64,000 nt of DNA from assembly GCF_900156465.1 (NCBI RefSeq), contig NZ_LT707064.1, positions 124,001 to 188,000 on the forward strand, in the 5' to 3' direction. Positions 31,816 to 40,755 of the stretch are shown here, piece by piece. The translations under genes were made by a program, and so were the position numbers. Source of the stretch: Pseudomonas sp. 7SR1 (GTDB lineage: Bacteria > Pseudomonadota > Gammaproteobacteria > Pseudomonadales > Pseudomonadaceae). Position 1 is the stretch's first letter; each line of letters opens with the position of its first letter. The notes under the pieces were generated by a model. It did not search any database and was not told where the DNA came from. It saw only the letters and a list, made by a program, of their open reading frames with translations.

Positions 31816-31986
31816 AGCATCAGACTCCAAAAGACAGGTAATCATTAAACTCCGCAGCTTGACGCCTGTCACGGCTTCGCCGGGATAAAATTGTTTTCAT
31901 TCAGGTGGGATACAGGCATACCCGAGAAATTCCACAAAACAGTAGCGCCAATTTACGAAACCTGCGTCGTTGGCCCAAGGATTTCC

Positions 31987-32271
31987 ATGGACTATTTCAT
32001 CATCGCGGTCACCACGCTCGCCGGTCTGTACTTCCACTGGTGGCTGTACGTACGGATCAAACGCTGGGTAGATCGCGACCTGGCGCTGTCATTGGCAGGG
32101 CGGGACGAGGGGAAGAAGGATTACATGCTGCAACAATTGGATCGCGCCCGGGCGCTACGGATCAAGCGCCGGGACCTGCCGCAATGGCTCCAGGCCGCTG
32201 CGGCAGATTATCCGGCCCCTACGGGGCCAGACGCTCGCGAGTCCACTGCGTCCCTTCCAGGCGGTAATTGA
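31987..32271 (+). CDS. small membrane-anchored protein of unknown function
   Basis: A 94-residue protein with an N-terminal transmembrane helix ([20 protein letters not shown]) and a cytoplasmic basic region rich in charged residues (LARSL-type helices, [20 protein letters not shown]). No family recognised. Its last 53 bases overlap the 3' end of pdxH on the other strand, an unusual convergent overlap. An in-frame start at 31891 exists but the TM-helix start at 31987 is more natural. Confidence 0.7.
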   Translation: MDYFIIAVTTLAGLYFHWWLYVRIKRWVDRDLALSLAGRDEGKKDYMLQQLDRARALRIKRRDLPQWLQAAAADYPAPTGPDARESTASLPGGN

Positions 32272-32866
32272 GTCGATCGTGCAGGCGACTCGGGCGACCT
32301 TGCCAGAACTCGATGCGCTCCGGCAGCAGGCGATAACCGCCCCAATGCTCGGGGCAGTGTGGCTGGCTGTCGCTGAAGCGTTGCTCAGTGGCCTTGAGCA
32401 AGTCCTCGAGTTCGCCGCGGCCGGCGATCACCCGGCTCTGAGGTGAGGCCCAGGCGCCGAGACGACTGCCCAGCGGCCGCACCTGGTAATAGGCATCCGA
32501 CTCCTGGGCCGTGACTTTCACCACCCTGCCCTCGATGCGCACCTGGCGCTCGAGGGTCGGCCAGAAGAATGTCATGGCCGCGAACGGATTGGCGGCCAGT
32601 TGCTGGCCCTTGGCGCTGTCGTAGTTGGTAAAGAAGGTGAAGCCCTGGGCATCCAGTCCCTTGAGCAGCAGGATCCGGCAATGGGGGCGTCCATCCGTGT
32701 CCACCGTCGCCAGGGTCATGGCATTGGCTTCCACCGGGGCCTGCTCGGTTTTCACCGCCTCGGCGAACCATTGGTGGAACAGCGCAAACGGCTCGGCCGG
32801 GGCTTGCGCCTCGGTCAGGCCATCGCGGGTGTAGTCACGGCGCATATCAGCCAGCGTTTGGGTCAT
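32219..32866 (-). CDS. pdxH: pyridoxamine 5'-phosphate oxidase
   Basis: FMN enzyme oxidising pyridoxamine or pyridoxine phosphate to pyridoxal phosphate. The 215 residues match the family. Conserved blocks: [58 protein letters not shown], and the C-terminal [17 protein letters not shown] with the substrate arginines. The OmpA-domain gene lies 24 bases upstream on the same strand, so they may share a transcript. Confidence 0.95.
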   Translation of the reverse strand: MTQTLADMRRDYTRDGLTEAQAPAEPFALFHQWFAEAVKTEQAPVEANAMTLATVDTDGRPHCRILLLKGLDAQGFTFFTNYDSAKGQQLAANPFAAMTFFWPTLERQVRIEGRVVKVTAQESDAYYQVRPLGSRLGAWASPQSRVIAGRGELEDLLKATEQRFSDSQPHCPEHWGGYRLLPERIEFWQGRPSRLHDRLNYRLEGTQWTRERLAP

Positions 32867-32890
32867 GGCGCACTCCTTGTGGTTGGCCCG

Positions 32891-34015
32891 TCACTGCTTG
32901 GAAGTATCGGCGGCCGCGACTTTCTTGCTGTCGGTGGCGGCTTTGGCCGGTTCGGGTTTCTTCGCCGGGGTGGCCTTCTTCGCCGGGGCTTTTTTCGCTG
33001 GAGCCTTGGCCGCGGCTTTCTTGGCCGGGGCCTTCTTGGCGGCCGGCACCGCAGCCTTCTTCGGTGCTGGCGCCGGGGCCGCAGGCTTGACGTCCTGGGC
33101 GGCCACCAGGGTGACCGGTGCGGGAGCCGGCATGTTGTATTTGCCCAGCAGCGCCACCAGCGTGTTCTGTGGCGTGATCAGCAGCTCTACGCGACGGTTC
33201 AAGGCGCGCCCTTCGACGCTGTCGTTGGCCGCACGAGGGGCCTCTGAGCCCATGCCACGCAACAGCAGGCGATCGCGCTGCAACCCGCTGAGACGGAAGA
33301 TCGCCGCCACGGACTGGGCCCGCTCCTGGCTGAGCTTGAGGTTGGCGGGCGCCGCGCCCGACGTGTCGGCATGGCCCAGGACCAGCACGGCGGATTTCGG
33401 ATCGGCTTCCAGGATCTTCGCCACACGGGTGAACGGGCCGAGAGTCACCGGCAGCAGCATGGCCGGACGATCCGGGTTGAACGAACTGTCCACAGGCGCG
33501 GTGACCACCAGCACGTTGTCACGGCGTTCAAGTTCCAGCTTGCTGTCCTTGATCGCGGTGCGCAGCTTGGGCTCATAGTCGTCGAGCCAGGCCTGGGTGA
33601 TTTTCGGGTCAGGCATTGGCGCCGCCTTGGGGGCTTGCGGTTCCTTGCCGCCGAACGGCCACCACCATTTGCCAGCGCTTTCGGATTCGGTCTTGGCAAT
33701 ACTGGCCGGGGCCTTGGCCTCAGGCTTGGCTTCAGGCTTGACCGCGTCTTTGCTGGCAGGCTCGTCACCTGCCTCGTCAGAGGAGAACGGCCACCACCAA
33801 TGCGTGGCACTCTCGGCCTTGGCCTGGGGCGCCACGGCTGCCGGCTTCAGCGCAGCCGCCGGAGCTGGAGCTGGCGCCGGGTCTTTGCTCGCTACCTTGT
33901 CGGTAGAGCCAAACGGCCACCAGCCACCACCGCTCTCGGCATCATTTTGTGGGTTTTGCGCGCAACCGGTGATAGCGAAGCACAGCGCCAGAGCGAGGGT
34001 TTTATTCGATGACAT
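32891..34015 (-). CDS. OmpA-domain lipoprotein with WWPF repeats and Lys/Ala-rich tail
   Basis: A 374-residue envelope protein. The lipobox is ITGC (Cys18). Three copies of a W-W-P-F motif occur at residues 32-36 (WWPFG), 73-79 (WWWPFSS) and 117-123 (WWWPFGG), each followed by a Pro/Ala/Lys linker. An OmpA/MotB peptidoglycan-binding domain follows (VLVLGHADTSG, LSQERAQSVA, NRRVELLI). The last 65 residues are PAKKA-type repeats like histone H1/AlgP. A basic tail on an outer-membrane protein is unusual; it may contact LPS, DNA or peptidoglycan. No close named family. Confidence 0.85.
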   Translation of the reverse strand: MSSNKTLALALCFAITGCAQNPQNDAESGGGWWPFGSTDKVASKDPAPAPAPAAALKPAAVAPQAKAESATHWWWPFSSDEAGDEPASKDAVKPEAKPEAKAPASIAKTESESAGKWWWPFGGKEPQAPKAAPMPDPKITQAWLDDYEPKLRTAIKDSKLELERRDNVLVVTAPVDSSFNPDRPAMLLPVTLGPFTRVAKILEADPKSAVLVLGHADTSGAAPANLKLSQERAQSVAAIFRLSGLQRDRLLLRGMGSEAPRAANDSVEGRALNRRVELLITPQNTLVALLGKYNMPAPAPVTLVAAQDVKPAAPAPAPKKAAVPAAKKAPAKKAAAKAPAKKAPAKKATPAKKPEPAKAATDSKKVAAADTSKQ

Positions 34016-34132
34016 TGGATATCCACAAAATGATGTAAATGAAAAATACAGACCCCAGGCCGGGGCACATAAACAGTCGCTTTGAAACCGAAAGAGACCC
34101 TGGGTTCCAGGTCCCCCCCGTCCAGTGACGCT

Positions 34133-35278
34133 TTATAGACAAGTGGCAAGTACCCTCGCAAGATTCTGCGCGCGCGGGTCCATCAACACGTAGGGCCCGA
34201 GGGTGTTCGTCACGAAGCCGAATGCCACGTCATGTTCCGGATCGGCAAAGCCGATGGAGCCTCCGGCACCCGGATGACCGAATGCCCGCGGCCCCAGGCC
34301 ATAGGTCGCATTCGGCACATCAGGCTGGTCGAGCATGCACCCCAGGCCGAAACGGGTCCGGGTCAGCAATGTCCTGTCGTCGCCAAGGCTGTGCTGGCGG
34401 GTCAGCTCATCGAGCATTTCGCCTTCCAGCAGACTGCCATCCAGCAAACCGGCATAGAACCCGGCGAGGCTGCGGGCATTGCCATGGCCGTTGGCGGCCG
34501 GCTGCTGCATGCGTCGCCACTGCGGCTTGTTGGTGCTGGTCATGATAGATGGTGGATTGGTGAAGGCACGTGTGGTCATGGCTGCAGGTTCACGCATCGT
34601 GACCTGCAACAGGCGCTGTGCCGCCGCATCGCCGACGTTGCCCTTGCCACGGGCAATATGGGCCACGCGGTGGAACTCCGTATCGGCCAGGCCCACATGG
34701 AAATCCAGGCCCAAGGGCCTTGCCACCCGCGCCACGATGGACTCGCCGGGTCCGCGGCCGTCCGCCCGGCGCAGCAGTTCGCCCACCAGCCAGCCATAGG
34801 TGATCGCCGCGTAACCGTGACCGTCGCCGGGGGTCCACCAGGGCGTTTCGGCCGCCAGGGCATCGACCATCGTCTGCCAGTCGTACAGTGCCTCGGGCGC
34901 CAGCAATTCACGCAACGCTGGCAGCCCGGCCTGGTGACAGAGCAATTGACGCAGGGTGATGGATTGCTTGCCGGCGGCAGCGAATTCGGGCCAGTACCGG
35001 GCAACCGGCGCATCCAGTTGCAGCTTGCCCTCGGCCACCAGTTGCAAGGCGGCGACGGCGGTAAAGGTCTTGGTGCAGGAGAACAGGTTGGCGATGGTAT
35101 CGCTGTGCCAGGCTTCGTCGCCGTCCTTGTCGGCGGTGCCAGCCCAGAGATCGATCACCGTCCGGCCACCGACCTGGATGCACAAGGCCGCGCCGCGCTC
35201 CTGGGGATCGTCGAACAGTGCCGCGAACGCTTCACGTACAGCCTCGAACTGAAGCTCATAATGGCCTTGAATCTGCAC
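34133..35278 (-). CDS. beta-lactamase-fold serine esterase (EstB-like)
   Basis: A 381-residue serine hydrolase of the class C beta-lactamase fold. The nucleophile motif SxxK is in LFSCTKTFTAVAALQL, and YGWLVGELLRR carries the YxN/YxW-like tyrosine. The C-terminal GHPGAGGSIGFADPEHDVAFGFV is typical of EstB esterases. The start is a GTG at 35278 preceded by AAGGAG, a clear case where the binding site decides against the longer frame to 35332. Ester substrate unknown; beta-lactam hydrolysis unlikely. Confidence 0.88.
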   Translation of the reverse strand: MQIQGHYELQFEAVREAFAALFDDPQERGAALCIQVGGRTVIDLWAGTADKDGDEAWHSDTIANLFSCTKTFTAVAALQLVAEGKLQLDAPVARYWPEFAAAGKQSITLRQLLCHQAGLPALRELLAPEALYDWQTMVDALAAETPWWTPGDGHGYAAITYGWLVGELLRRADGRGPGESIVARVARPLGLDFHVGLADTEFHRVAHIARGKGNVGDAAAQRLLQVTMREPAAMTTRAFTNPPSIMTSTNKPQWRRMQQPAANGHGNARSLAGFYAGLLDGSLLEGEMLDELTRQHSLGDDRTLLTRTRFGLGCMLDQPDVPNATYGLGPRAFGHPGAGGSIGFADPEHDVAFGFVTNTLGPYVLMDPRAQNLARVLATCL

Positions 35279-35375
35279 GCGCAACTCCTTTGAAACAAAC
35301 ACTTTTAGAGTGGCGGGCATTGTTTCAGCCATTGAGGTTTTTGGGAACCGCCACAGGACGGCTGGACACTCTCCT

Positions 35376-35405
35376 TGTGGCGAGGGGACTTATCCCCTCG
35401 CCACA
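35376..35405. repeat. short palindromic repeat (TGTGGCGAGG family)
   Basis: TGTGGCGAGGGGACTTATCCCCTCGCCACA, near-perfect 13-base arms with a short centre, between the esterase gene and dinG. Confidence 0.85.
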
Positions 35406-35436
35406 GACAAGCTTCCCAGCCACAAAATGAGGGGCG

Positions 35437-37581
35437 TCAGGAAATCTCCCGCCGGAACGGCGGCAGCGCATTGAGGATCGCCTTGCCATAGCGCTGGGTC
35501 ACCAGCCGGCGGTCGAGCAACGTGATGGTGCCGCGGTCCTCTTCGGTGCGCAGCAACCGGCCGCAGGCCTGGACCAGCTTCAGCGAGGCGTCGGGCACGG
35601 AGATTTCCATGAACGGGTTGCCGCCGCGGGCTTCGATCCATTCGGCCAGGGCCGCCTCCACCGGATCGTCCGGGACCGAGAACGGGATCTTGGCGATCAC
35701 CACGTGTTCGCAGTAGGCACCGGGCAGGTCGACGCCTTCGGCGAAGCTGGCCAGGCCGAACAGTACGCTGGAGTCCCCGCCATCGACCCGCGCCTTGTGC
35801 TTGTTCAGGGTCTCCTGCTTCGACAGGTTGCCCTGGATGAACACCTGCTTGCGCCAGTCGCGATCCAGGCCATCGAATACGTCCTGCATCTGCTTGCGCG
35901 AGGAAAACAACACCAGCGTGCCCCGGGAGCCCTCCACCAGATCCGGCAGGTCACGGATGATCGCTGCGGTATGGGCTGCGGCGTCCCGGGGGTCGGCGCG
36001 CAGGTCCGGCACCCGCAATACCCCGGCATCGGCGTGATGGAACGGGCTCGGGACCACGGCGGTGACGGCGGTCCTGGGCAAGCCGGCACGCATGCGGAAG
36101 CGGTCGAAGGTGCCCAGGGCGGTCAGCGTGGCGGAGGTCACCAGCGCGCCATAGGCCACATTCCACAGGTTGCGACGCAGCATGTCCGCCGCCAGGATCG
36201 GGCTGGCGTTGACTTCGATATCGAACAGCGAACCGCTTTCGGCCAGGGTCAGCCAGCGCGCCATGGGCGGATTGTCCTCCGGGTCCTCGGTGGTGAACGC
36301 GGTCCACAGTTCCCAGTTGCCCTGGGACCGGGACAACAGGCTGCCGAACAGTGGGTACCACTCCTCGGCCTGATTGCTGGCGATACCGATGTTCACCTCG
36401 CCATCCATGCCTTCCTTGAGCAGGTCGGTCAGGCGCGTGAACAGGTCGGTCAGGCGGGCGAAGCCTTTCTTGAGCTCGATGCCCATTTCACGCATGTGCT
36501 CGGGAATGACCCCACCGACGAAACGATGCCGTGGCCGCTCCCGGCCCTCGACATCCTCGCCGGGCTTGAAGTCGGCCACCTGCTCGCAGGCGGTGAACAT
36601 GAACTGCTGGTTCGTCTTGATCTCCCGCGCCAGTTCCGGCACCTGCTCGATGAACTTGCCCAGGTCCCCCGGCAAGGGGTGCTGGGCCAGCAGCTTGGTG
36701 AGGTTCTTGGCGGTGCTTTCCAGCCAGTCGGCGGTGGAACGCAGCCGGGTGTAATGGGCGAAGTGGCCGATGGCCTTGTCCGGCAGGTGATGCCCTTCGT
36801 CGAACACGTAAACGGTGTCGCGCGGATCCGGCAACACGGCGCCGCCCCCCAGGGCCAGGTCGGCCAGGACCATGTCGTGGTTGGTGACGATCACATCGAC
36901 CTTGCCCATGCCTTCACGGGCCTTGTAGAAGGCGCACTGGCCGAAGTTCGGGCAGTGGCGATTGGTGCATTGGCTGTGGTCGGTGGTCAGCCGGGCCCAG
37001 TCGGCATCTTCCAGGGTCGTGGGCCAGCTGTCGCGGTCACCGTCCCACTTATTGCCGGCCAGTTTCTCGATCATGCTGGTGAACAGCTTATGGCTGGCTT
37101 CATCGACCTCGATCTTGAAGCCTTCCTCCTCGAACAACTGGGCCGTGGCGGTCTGCGCCTGGCCTTCCTGCAGCAGCATGTCCAGCTTGGACAGGCACAT
37201 GTAGCGCCCACGCCCCTTGGCCAGCGCGAAACTGAAGTTCAGGCCGCTGTTGCGCATCAGGTCGGGCAGGTCCTTGTAGACGATCTGCTCCTGCAGGGCC
37301 ACCGTGGCCGTGGCGATCACCAGGCGCTTGCCGGCGGCCTTGGCCGTGGGGATCGCAGCCAGGCTGTAGGCGACGGTCTTGCCGGTACCGGTACCGGCCT
37401 CCACCGCCACGACGGCGGGCTCGCCACTGCGCCGGCCTTCATCGTCGGTGTCGATGTCACCCAGGACTTTCGCCACTTCGGCGATCATCAGGCGCTGGCC
37501 ATAACGCGGCTTGAGGCTCTTGGCTTCGAGAAAACGCGAATAGGCGCCCTGGATCGTGGTTTTGAGTTCGTTGCTGATCAT
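35437..37581 (-). CDS. dinG: ATP-dependent DNA helicase DinG
   Basis: A 714-residue superfamily 2 iron-sulfur helicase, 5'-3' polarity in the family. Walker A is EAGTGTGKTVAYSL (residues 61-74). The four Fe-S cysteines are visible in the SQCTNRHCPNFGQCAFYK block (with one more outside it), Walker B is VFDEGHHLPDK, and the C-terminal motif VI is QACGRLLRTEEDRG. DinG resolves R-loops and replication-transcription conflicts and is SOS-linked in E. coli. The start at 37581 (MISNELKTTI) fits the family; the frame to 37701 extends into the promoter. Confidence 0.96.
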   Translation of the reverse strand: MISNELKTTIQGAYSRFLEAKSLKPRYGQRLMIAEVAKVLGDIDTDDEGRRSGEPAVVAVEAGTGTGKTVAYSLAAIPTAKAAGKRLVIATATVALQEQIVYKDLPDLMRNSGLNFSFALAKGRGRYMCLSKLDMLLQEGQAQTATAQLFEEEGFKIEVDEASHKLFTSMIEKLAGNKWDGDRDSWPTTLEDADWARLTTDHSQCTNRHCPNFGQCAFYKAREGMGKVDVIVTNHDMVLADLALGGGAVLPDPRDTVYVFDEGHHLPDKAIGHFAHYTRLRSTADWLESTAKNLTKLLAQHPLPGDLGKFIEQVPELAREIKTNQQFMFTACEQVADFKPGEDVEGRERPRHRFVGGVIPEHMREMGIELKKGFARLTDLFTRLTDLLKEGMDGEVNIGIASNQAEEWYPLFGSLLSRSQGNWELWTAFTTEDPEDNPPMARWLTLAESGSLFDIEVNASPILAADMLRRNLWNVAYGALVTSATLTALGTFDRFRMRAGLPRTAVTAVVPSPFHHADAGVLRVPDLRADPRDAAAHTAAIIRDLPDLVEGSRGTLVLFSSRKQMQDVFDGLDRDWRKQVFIQGNLSKQETLNKHKARVDGGDSSVLFGLASFAEGVDLPGAYCEHVVIAKIPFSVPDDPVEAALAEWIEARGGNPFMEISVPDASLKLVQACGRLLRTEEDRGTITLLDRRLVTQRYGKAILNALPPFRREIS

Positions 37582-37681
37582 GGATGGTCGGGCGCTAAAA
37601 AACGCTGGATAAATTTTCAGTGGTTCGGATCGGCGGCTATCATACCCCGCTAATGAATCCCGCGCAGAACGGAGTAACTCA

Positions 37682-38146
37682 ATGACACCCTTTGCCTTCA
37701 TCTACACCCTGCATCTACTGGCGGCCCTGGTCTGGGTCGGCGGGATGTTCTTTGCCTGGATGATCCTGCGCCCCGCCGCGATGACGGCCCTGGAAGGTCC
37801 CGCCAGGCTCGGGTTGTGGGTCGAAGTGTTTCAACGTTTTTTTGTCTGGGTCTGGATCGCGGTGGTGCTTTTGCCGATCAGCGGTACGGGCCTGATCCAT
37901 ATGCGCTTCGCCGGGTTCGAAACCGCGCCGCGCTATGTGCAGGTCATGATGGGCCTGTACGTGGTGATGACGGCACTGTTCATTCGTATCCAGGCCTTGC
38001 AGTTGCCCCCGTTGCGCAAGGCCGTGGCTGCCCAGGACTGGCCGGCGGGCGCCGCAGCGTTGGGCAAGATCCGACTATTGGTCGGCATCAACCTGCTGAT
38101 CGGGCTGTTGGTGGTGGCGATCGGCGCGGCGCGGCCAATGTTCTGA
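37682..38146 (+). CDS. CopD-domain integral membrane protein
   Basis: A 154-residue inner-membrane protein with four helices. The N-terminal FIYTLHLLAALVWVGGMFFAWMILRPAAM carries the conserved HLLAAL/VWVGG block of CopD-type and related four-helix proteins; its His could bind haem or metal. Function unknown. Divergent from dinG with a 100-base gap. Confidence 0.8.
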   Translation: MTPFAFIYTLHLLAALVWVGGMFFAWMILRPAAMTALEGPARLGLWVEVFQRFFVWVWIAVVLLPISGTGLIHMRFAGFETAPRYVQVMMGLYVVMTALFIRIQALQLPPLRKAVAAQDWPAGAAALGKIRLLVGINLLIGLLVVAIGAARPMF

Positions 38147-38194
38147 GGATGTAGGGCCAGCCCTGCGAGGGTGGGCCCACTGGCGATCTTATGT

Positions 38195-38953
38195 TCAGAA
38201 CCGCTGCACGGTCAGCGTTCCAGCCGCGCCGGCAGGCCCCGGCTGGCCGTCGAGGCCAGGGCGGCCACTCTTGCCGCCATCGGCGGTATAGACCAGGCAT
38301 CCCTTGGCCTTGCCACCGGCACCGGGCTTGCCGCCAGGCCCTGGCGCACCACCCGCTCCGCCGTCCACCATTACCTTGATCTGCCCGTCGGGGTACTCGC
38401 GGGGCAATTCGAGACGCACCTGGGCTCCGGCCGCGCCTGGCTGGCCGTCGCCGCCGTTGCTGCCATCGGCACCGCGTCCGGCCGAACCCCACGTGCATCC
38501 CGGCGCCTGCCCGTTGGCGCCATCGAGGCCCACATAACCCGGCGCACCGGTGCCACCGCGCGCATCCACCGAGAGCAGCGGCGCCTGCAGGGCGTTGAAA
38601 CGCAGGTTGAGGTTGCGCCCCGGCCGTGCTGCCTTGGTGTACGTTCCCGGTGCACCACGGGAGGTGATCTGGCTGCCATCGGCCAGTTCAGCCTGGCTCA
38701 CCTTCATTTCCAGGGGCTGCTGCGCCGGCACGATGGCGATCCGTGCCTCGCGGCCCAGGTGCAATTGGCCGATGGTCAGTTGAGTCACGTTCGAGGGCAC
38801 CAGCAAAGTGCCGTAATCAGCCACGTCCAAGCGTTCCAGGCTCAGGACACTGGTCGTGTTGGGCAGGCGCATCAACGAATGGCTTTCTACCTGGAGATCC
38901 TGGGCAGAAGCCCACGGGCAGACGAGTGCGGCGAGCAGACACAATTTACGCAT
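38195..38953 (-). CDS. secreted collagen-like glycine-rich protein
   Basis: A 252-residue exported protein. The signal peptide is MRKLCLLAALVCPWASA (cleavage near residue 17). Residues 18-125 form a beta-rich region with GREARIAIVP and ITSRGAPG. After that come three glycine-rich segments (132-177, 198-218, 225-245) with short Gly-X-Y runs such as GRPGLDGQPGPAG and GGAPGPGGKPGAGG, interrupted by a non-collagen strand (ELPREYPDGQIKVMVDGG). Two cysteines (C153, C219) may be linked. Likely a cell-surface or adhesive protein. The start overlaps the DUF1145 gene by 8 bases. Confidence 0.8.
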   Translation of the reverse strand: MRKLCLLAALVCPWASAQDLQVESHSLMRLPNTTSVLSLERLDVADYGTLLVPSNVTQLTIGQLHLGREARIAIVPAQQPLEMKVSQAELADGSQITSRGAPGTYTKAARPGRNLNLRFNALQAPLLSVDARGGTGAPGYVGLDGANGQAPGCTWGSAGRGADGSNGGDGQPGAAGAQVRLELPREYPDGQIKVMVDGGAGGAPGPGGKPGAGGKAKGCLVYTADGGKSGRPGLDGQPGPAGAAGTLTVQRF

Positions 38954-39218
38954 GGGAAGCCTCTGCGGCGGTCGGAAGGGTTTGCAGATGGAAGATGCCG
39001 AACAGCAGCACCCTGAGCCGTTCACGGCCAGGAGCGGGCAGGCCACGGAAACAGGCCCTGAACAGCAGCAATTCCAGCAGATGCAGCGCCAGCAGCAGCG
39101 CCCCGGCAAGGTTGACCAGCAGATGCAGCGGATAGATGAACGGCAGGACCAGGTTGGTCAGCACCACCAGCCAGAACAGCAGGGTCAGCAAGCGCCCCAG
39201 TCCCCAAAACACCTTCAT
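38946..39218 (-). CDS. DUF1145 family membrane protein
   Basis: A 90-residue inner-membrane protein with two or three hydrophobic helices (MKVFWGLGRLLTLLFWLVVLTNL), in the style of DUF1145. Function unknown. Start 39218 is preferred to 39236. Its 3' end overlaps the collagen-like gene by 8 bases, so the two are translationally coupled and probably act together or share regulation. Confidence 0.8.
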   Translation of the reverse strand: MKVFWGLGRLLTLLFWLVVLTNLVLPFIYPLHLLVNLAGALLLALHLLELLLFRACFRGLPAPGRERLRVLLFGIFHLQTLPTAAEASHA

Positions 39219-39321
39219 ATGCCCCCCGGTGAGCATTGTTCTTTGCAGCCACAGTAACGGCTTGCGCGCTGGTTAAGCCAGAGGCCGGGGAAAATTTAAT
39301 CGTCGTGACACAGGAAGTAGC

Positions 39322-39351
39322 CGTGGCGAGGGAGCGGGCCCCCTCGCCTCA
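39322..39351. repeat. short palindromic repeat (GTGGCGAGGG family)
   Basis: CGTGGCGAGGGAGCGGGCCCCCTCGCC is a degenerate copy of the TGTGGCGAGGGG palindrome just after the OmpA lipoprotein gene (minus strand). Confidence 0.6.
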
Positions 39352-39356
39352 GGCTT

Positions 39357-40052
39357 TCAACGGTTTATCTTGATTTCCGTGCGACGGTTCATGGCCCGTC
39401 CTTCGGCCGTCTGGTTGTCGGCCACCGGCTGGCTCTCGCCGGCACCGGACACCGAGACGAAGCTGGCACGAGGTACGCCGCTTTCCACCAGGTATTGCAC
39501 CACCGAATTGGCCCGTTTTTCCGACAACCGCTGGTTATAGGCCGTGTTGCCGACACTGTCGGTATGACCGGTCACCCGCAGTTGCGCAGTGGACGATTCC
39601 TGCTTCAGACGGCTCGCCACATCGCTCAGCACTTGCTTGTCGGTGGCGGTGAGCGTGGCCTTGTCGAATTCGAAGTGCACATCGCGGATCACGATGGTTT
39701 CTTCCTTGACCACCACGGGCTCTTGCGCCATCGGCGCTGGCGCGGGTGGCGGGCAACCGTCGGCATCGACCTGCACGCCCTTGGGAGTGCCAGGGCACTT
39801 GTCGCGACTATCCGGCACACCATCGCCGTCCTCGTCGCCGTCGCCATGGGCCCAGCACCAGGCCCCAGCCACCGTACCGGCCACCAGCGCACCAGGACCG
39901 ATCCAGGAACTGCTTTCGATGGCGCCCAACCCGGCGCCGACGACACCGCCCGTGGCCGCACAGATCGGCCAGTCGGTTTTTTGCAAACCTGCGCAACCAG
40001 TCAACACACTGGTAAGCAGAACCAGGGGTAACGCTGTCCGAACTATGCTCAT
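39357..40052 (-). CDS. OmpA-family lipoprotein with thrombospondin type 3 repeat
   Basis: A 231-residue outer-membrane lipoprotein. The lipobox is LTGC (Cys20). A glycine-rich hydrophobic segment covers residues 35-65. A calcium-binding thrombospondin type 3 repeat (DGDEDGDGVPDSRDKCPGTP, residues 71-90) is followed by the OmpA peptidoglycan-binding domain from about residue 118 (VHFEFDKATLT, LRVTGHTDSVGNTAYNQRLS, NRRTEIKI). Likely anchors the outer membrane to peptidoglycan. Stands alone. Confidence 0.9.
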   Translation of the reverse strand: MSIVRTALPLVLLTSVLTGCAGLQKTDWPICAATGGVVGAGLGAIESSSWIGPGALVAGTVAGAWCWAHGDGDEDGDGVPDSRDKCPGTPKGVQVDADGCPPPAPAPMAQEPVVVKEETIVIRDVHFEFDKATLTATDKQVLSDVASRLKQESSTAQLRVTGHTDSVGNTAYNQRLSEKRANSVVQYLVESGVPRASFVSVSGAGESQPVADNQTAEGRAMNRRTEIKINR

Positions 40053-40246
40053 TGGTTTTTTCTCCTTGAGGAATCGGCTTTTGCACCGATTCAGGGGAGT
40101 AAAGACCCGAGTCCGGATCCGCGCCAGCCCGGGGCCATCGCGGGTTTCGCCCCGTGTTTACAGCCGTTTGCCTGTTTTGCGCGCAAACCGCTCTAGGCCA
40201 GGACCCTTGCGCAGGCTATCGTGGTGGCTCTGACTGAGGAACTTCG

Positions 40247-40744
40247 ATGACCGTTGCCATTTCTTCGCGTACCCCCCAGCAAGCCCTGGCCGCCGTGCTT
40301 GACCGTTATGCGCCGCGAAAACTGCTGTTGGTCGGTGCCAGCGGCTTTCCCGCGCTGGAAGCATTCCGGCAGGCCCATCCCGACACCGAAGTGGTCCAGG
40401 CCAGCCCGGGCCCGTTGCCGCCGGATATCGCCACGCAACGCTTCGACCTGGCGCTGGCGCTCGATTGCCTGGAGCATTTGCCCAAGCGCGACGGTCTGAA
40501 CCTGTTGGGTGGCATCCGCAACCTCAATGCCAGCCGTATTGCCGTGCTGGCGGACCTCAGCGCCTGCGGCTGGCAGGAAACCGACTTCTTCTCCCTGGCG
40601 CTGCAGGCCAGCGAGCGGTTCCAGCGCGAGGAGCAGGTGCTGACCCTGTTCACCTATGATCTGCTTGAATACAAGCAAGTCCCCGACTGGCTCAACTCAC
40701 GCTTTTGGGCCAACCCGGAAAACTTCGGAAAATACTGGTGGTAG
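40247..40744 (+). CDS. DUF6231-type, methyltransferase-like protein
   Basis: A 165-residue soluble protein. [16 protein letters not shown] followed by [33 protein letters not shown] resembles the SAM-binding core of class I methyltransferases but is short and lacks the usual GxGxG loop. It ends with the aromatic PENFGKYWW. This fits the Pseudomonas family now called DUF6231, unknown function. GAGGAACTTCG provides the ribosome binding site. The YchJ-type gene starts 11 bases later, indicating an operon. Confidence 0.8.
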   Translation: MTVAISSRTPQQALAAVLDRYAPRKLLLVGASGFPALEAFRQAHPDTEVVQASPGPLPPDIATQRFDLALALDCLEHLPKRDGLNLLGGIRNLNASRIAVLADLSACGWQETDFFSLALQASERFQREEQVLTLFTYDLLEYKQVPDWLNSRFWANPENFGKYWW

Positions 40745-40755
40745 AAGCTGTGAAC

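Noticed and set aside
35704..37653. A 649-residue plus-strand open frame
   Set aside because: It mirrors dinG on the other strand and has no ribosome binding site or family features.
40247..40744. Annotation as an active methyltransferase
   Set aside because: The usual GxGxG SAM loop is not present, so only methyltransferase-like is claimed.
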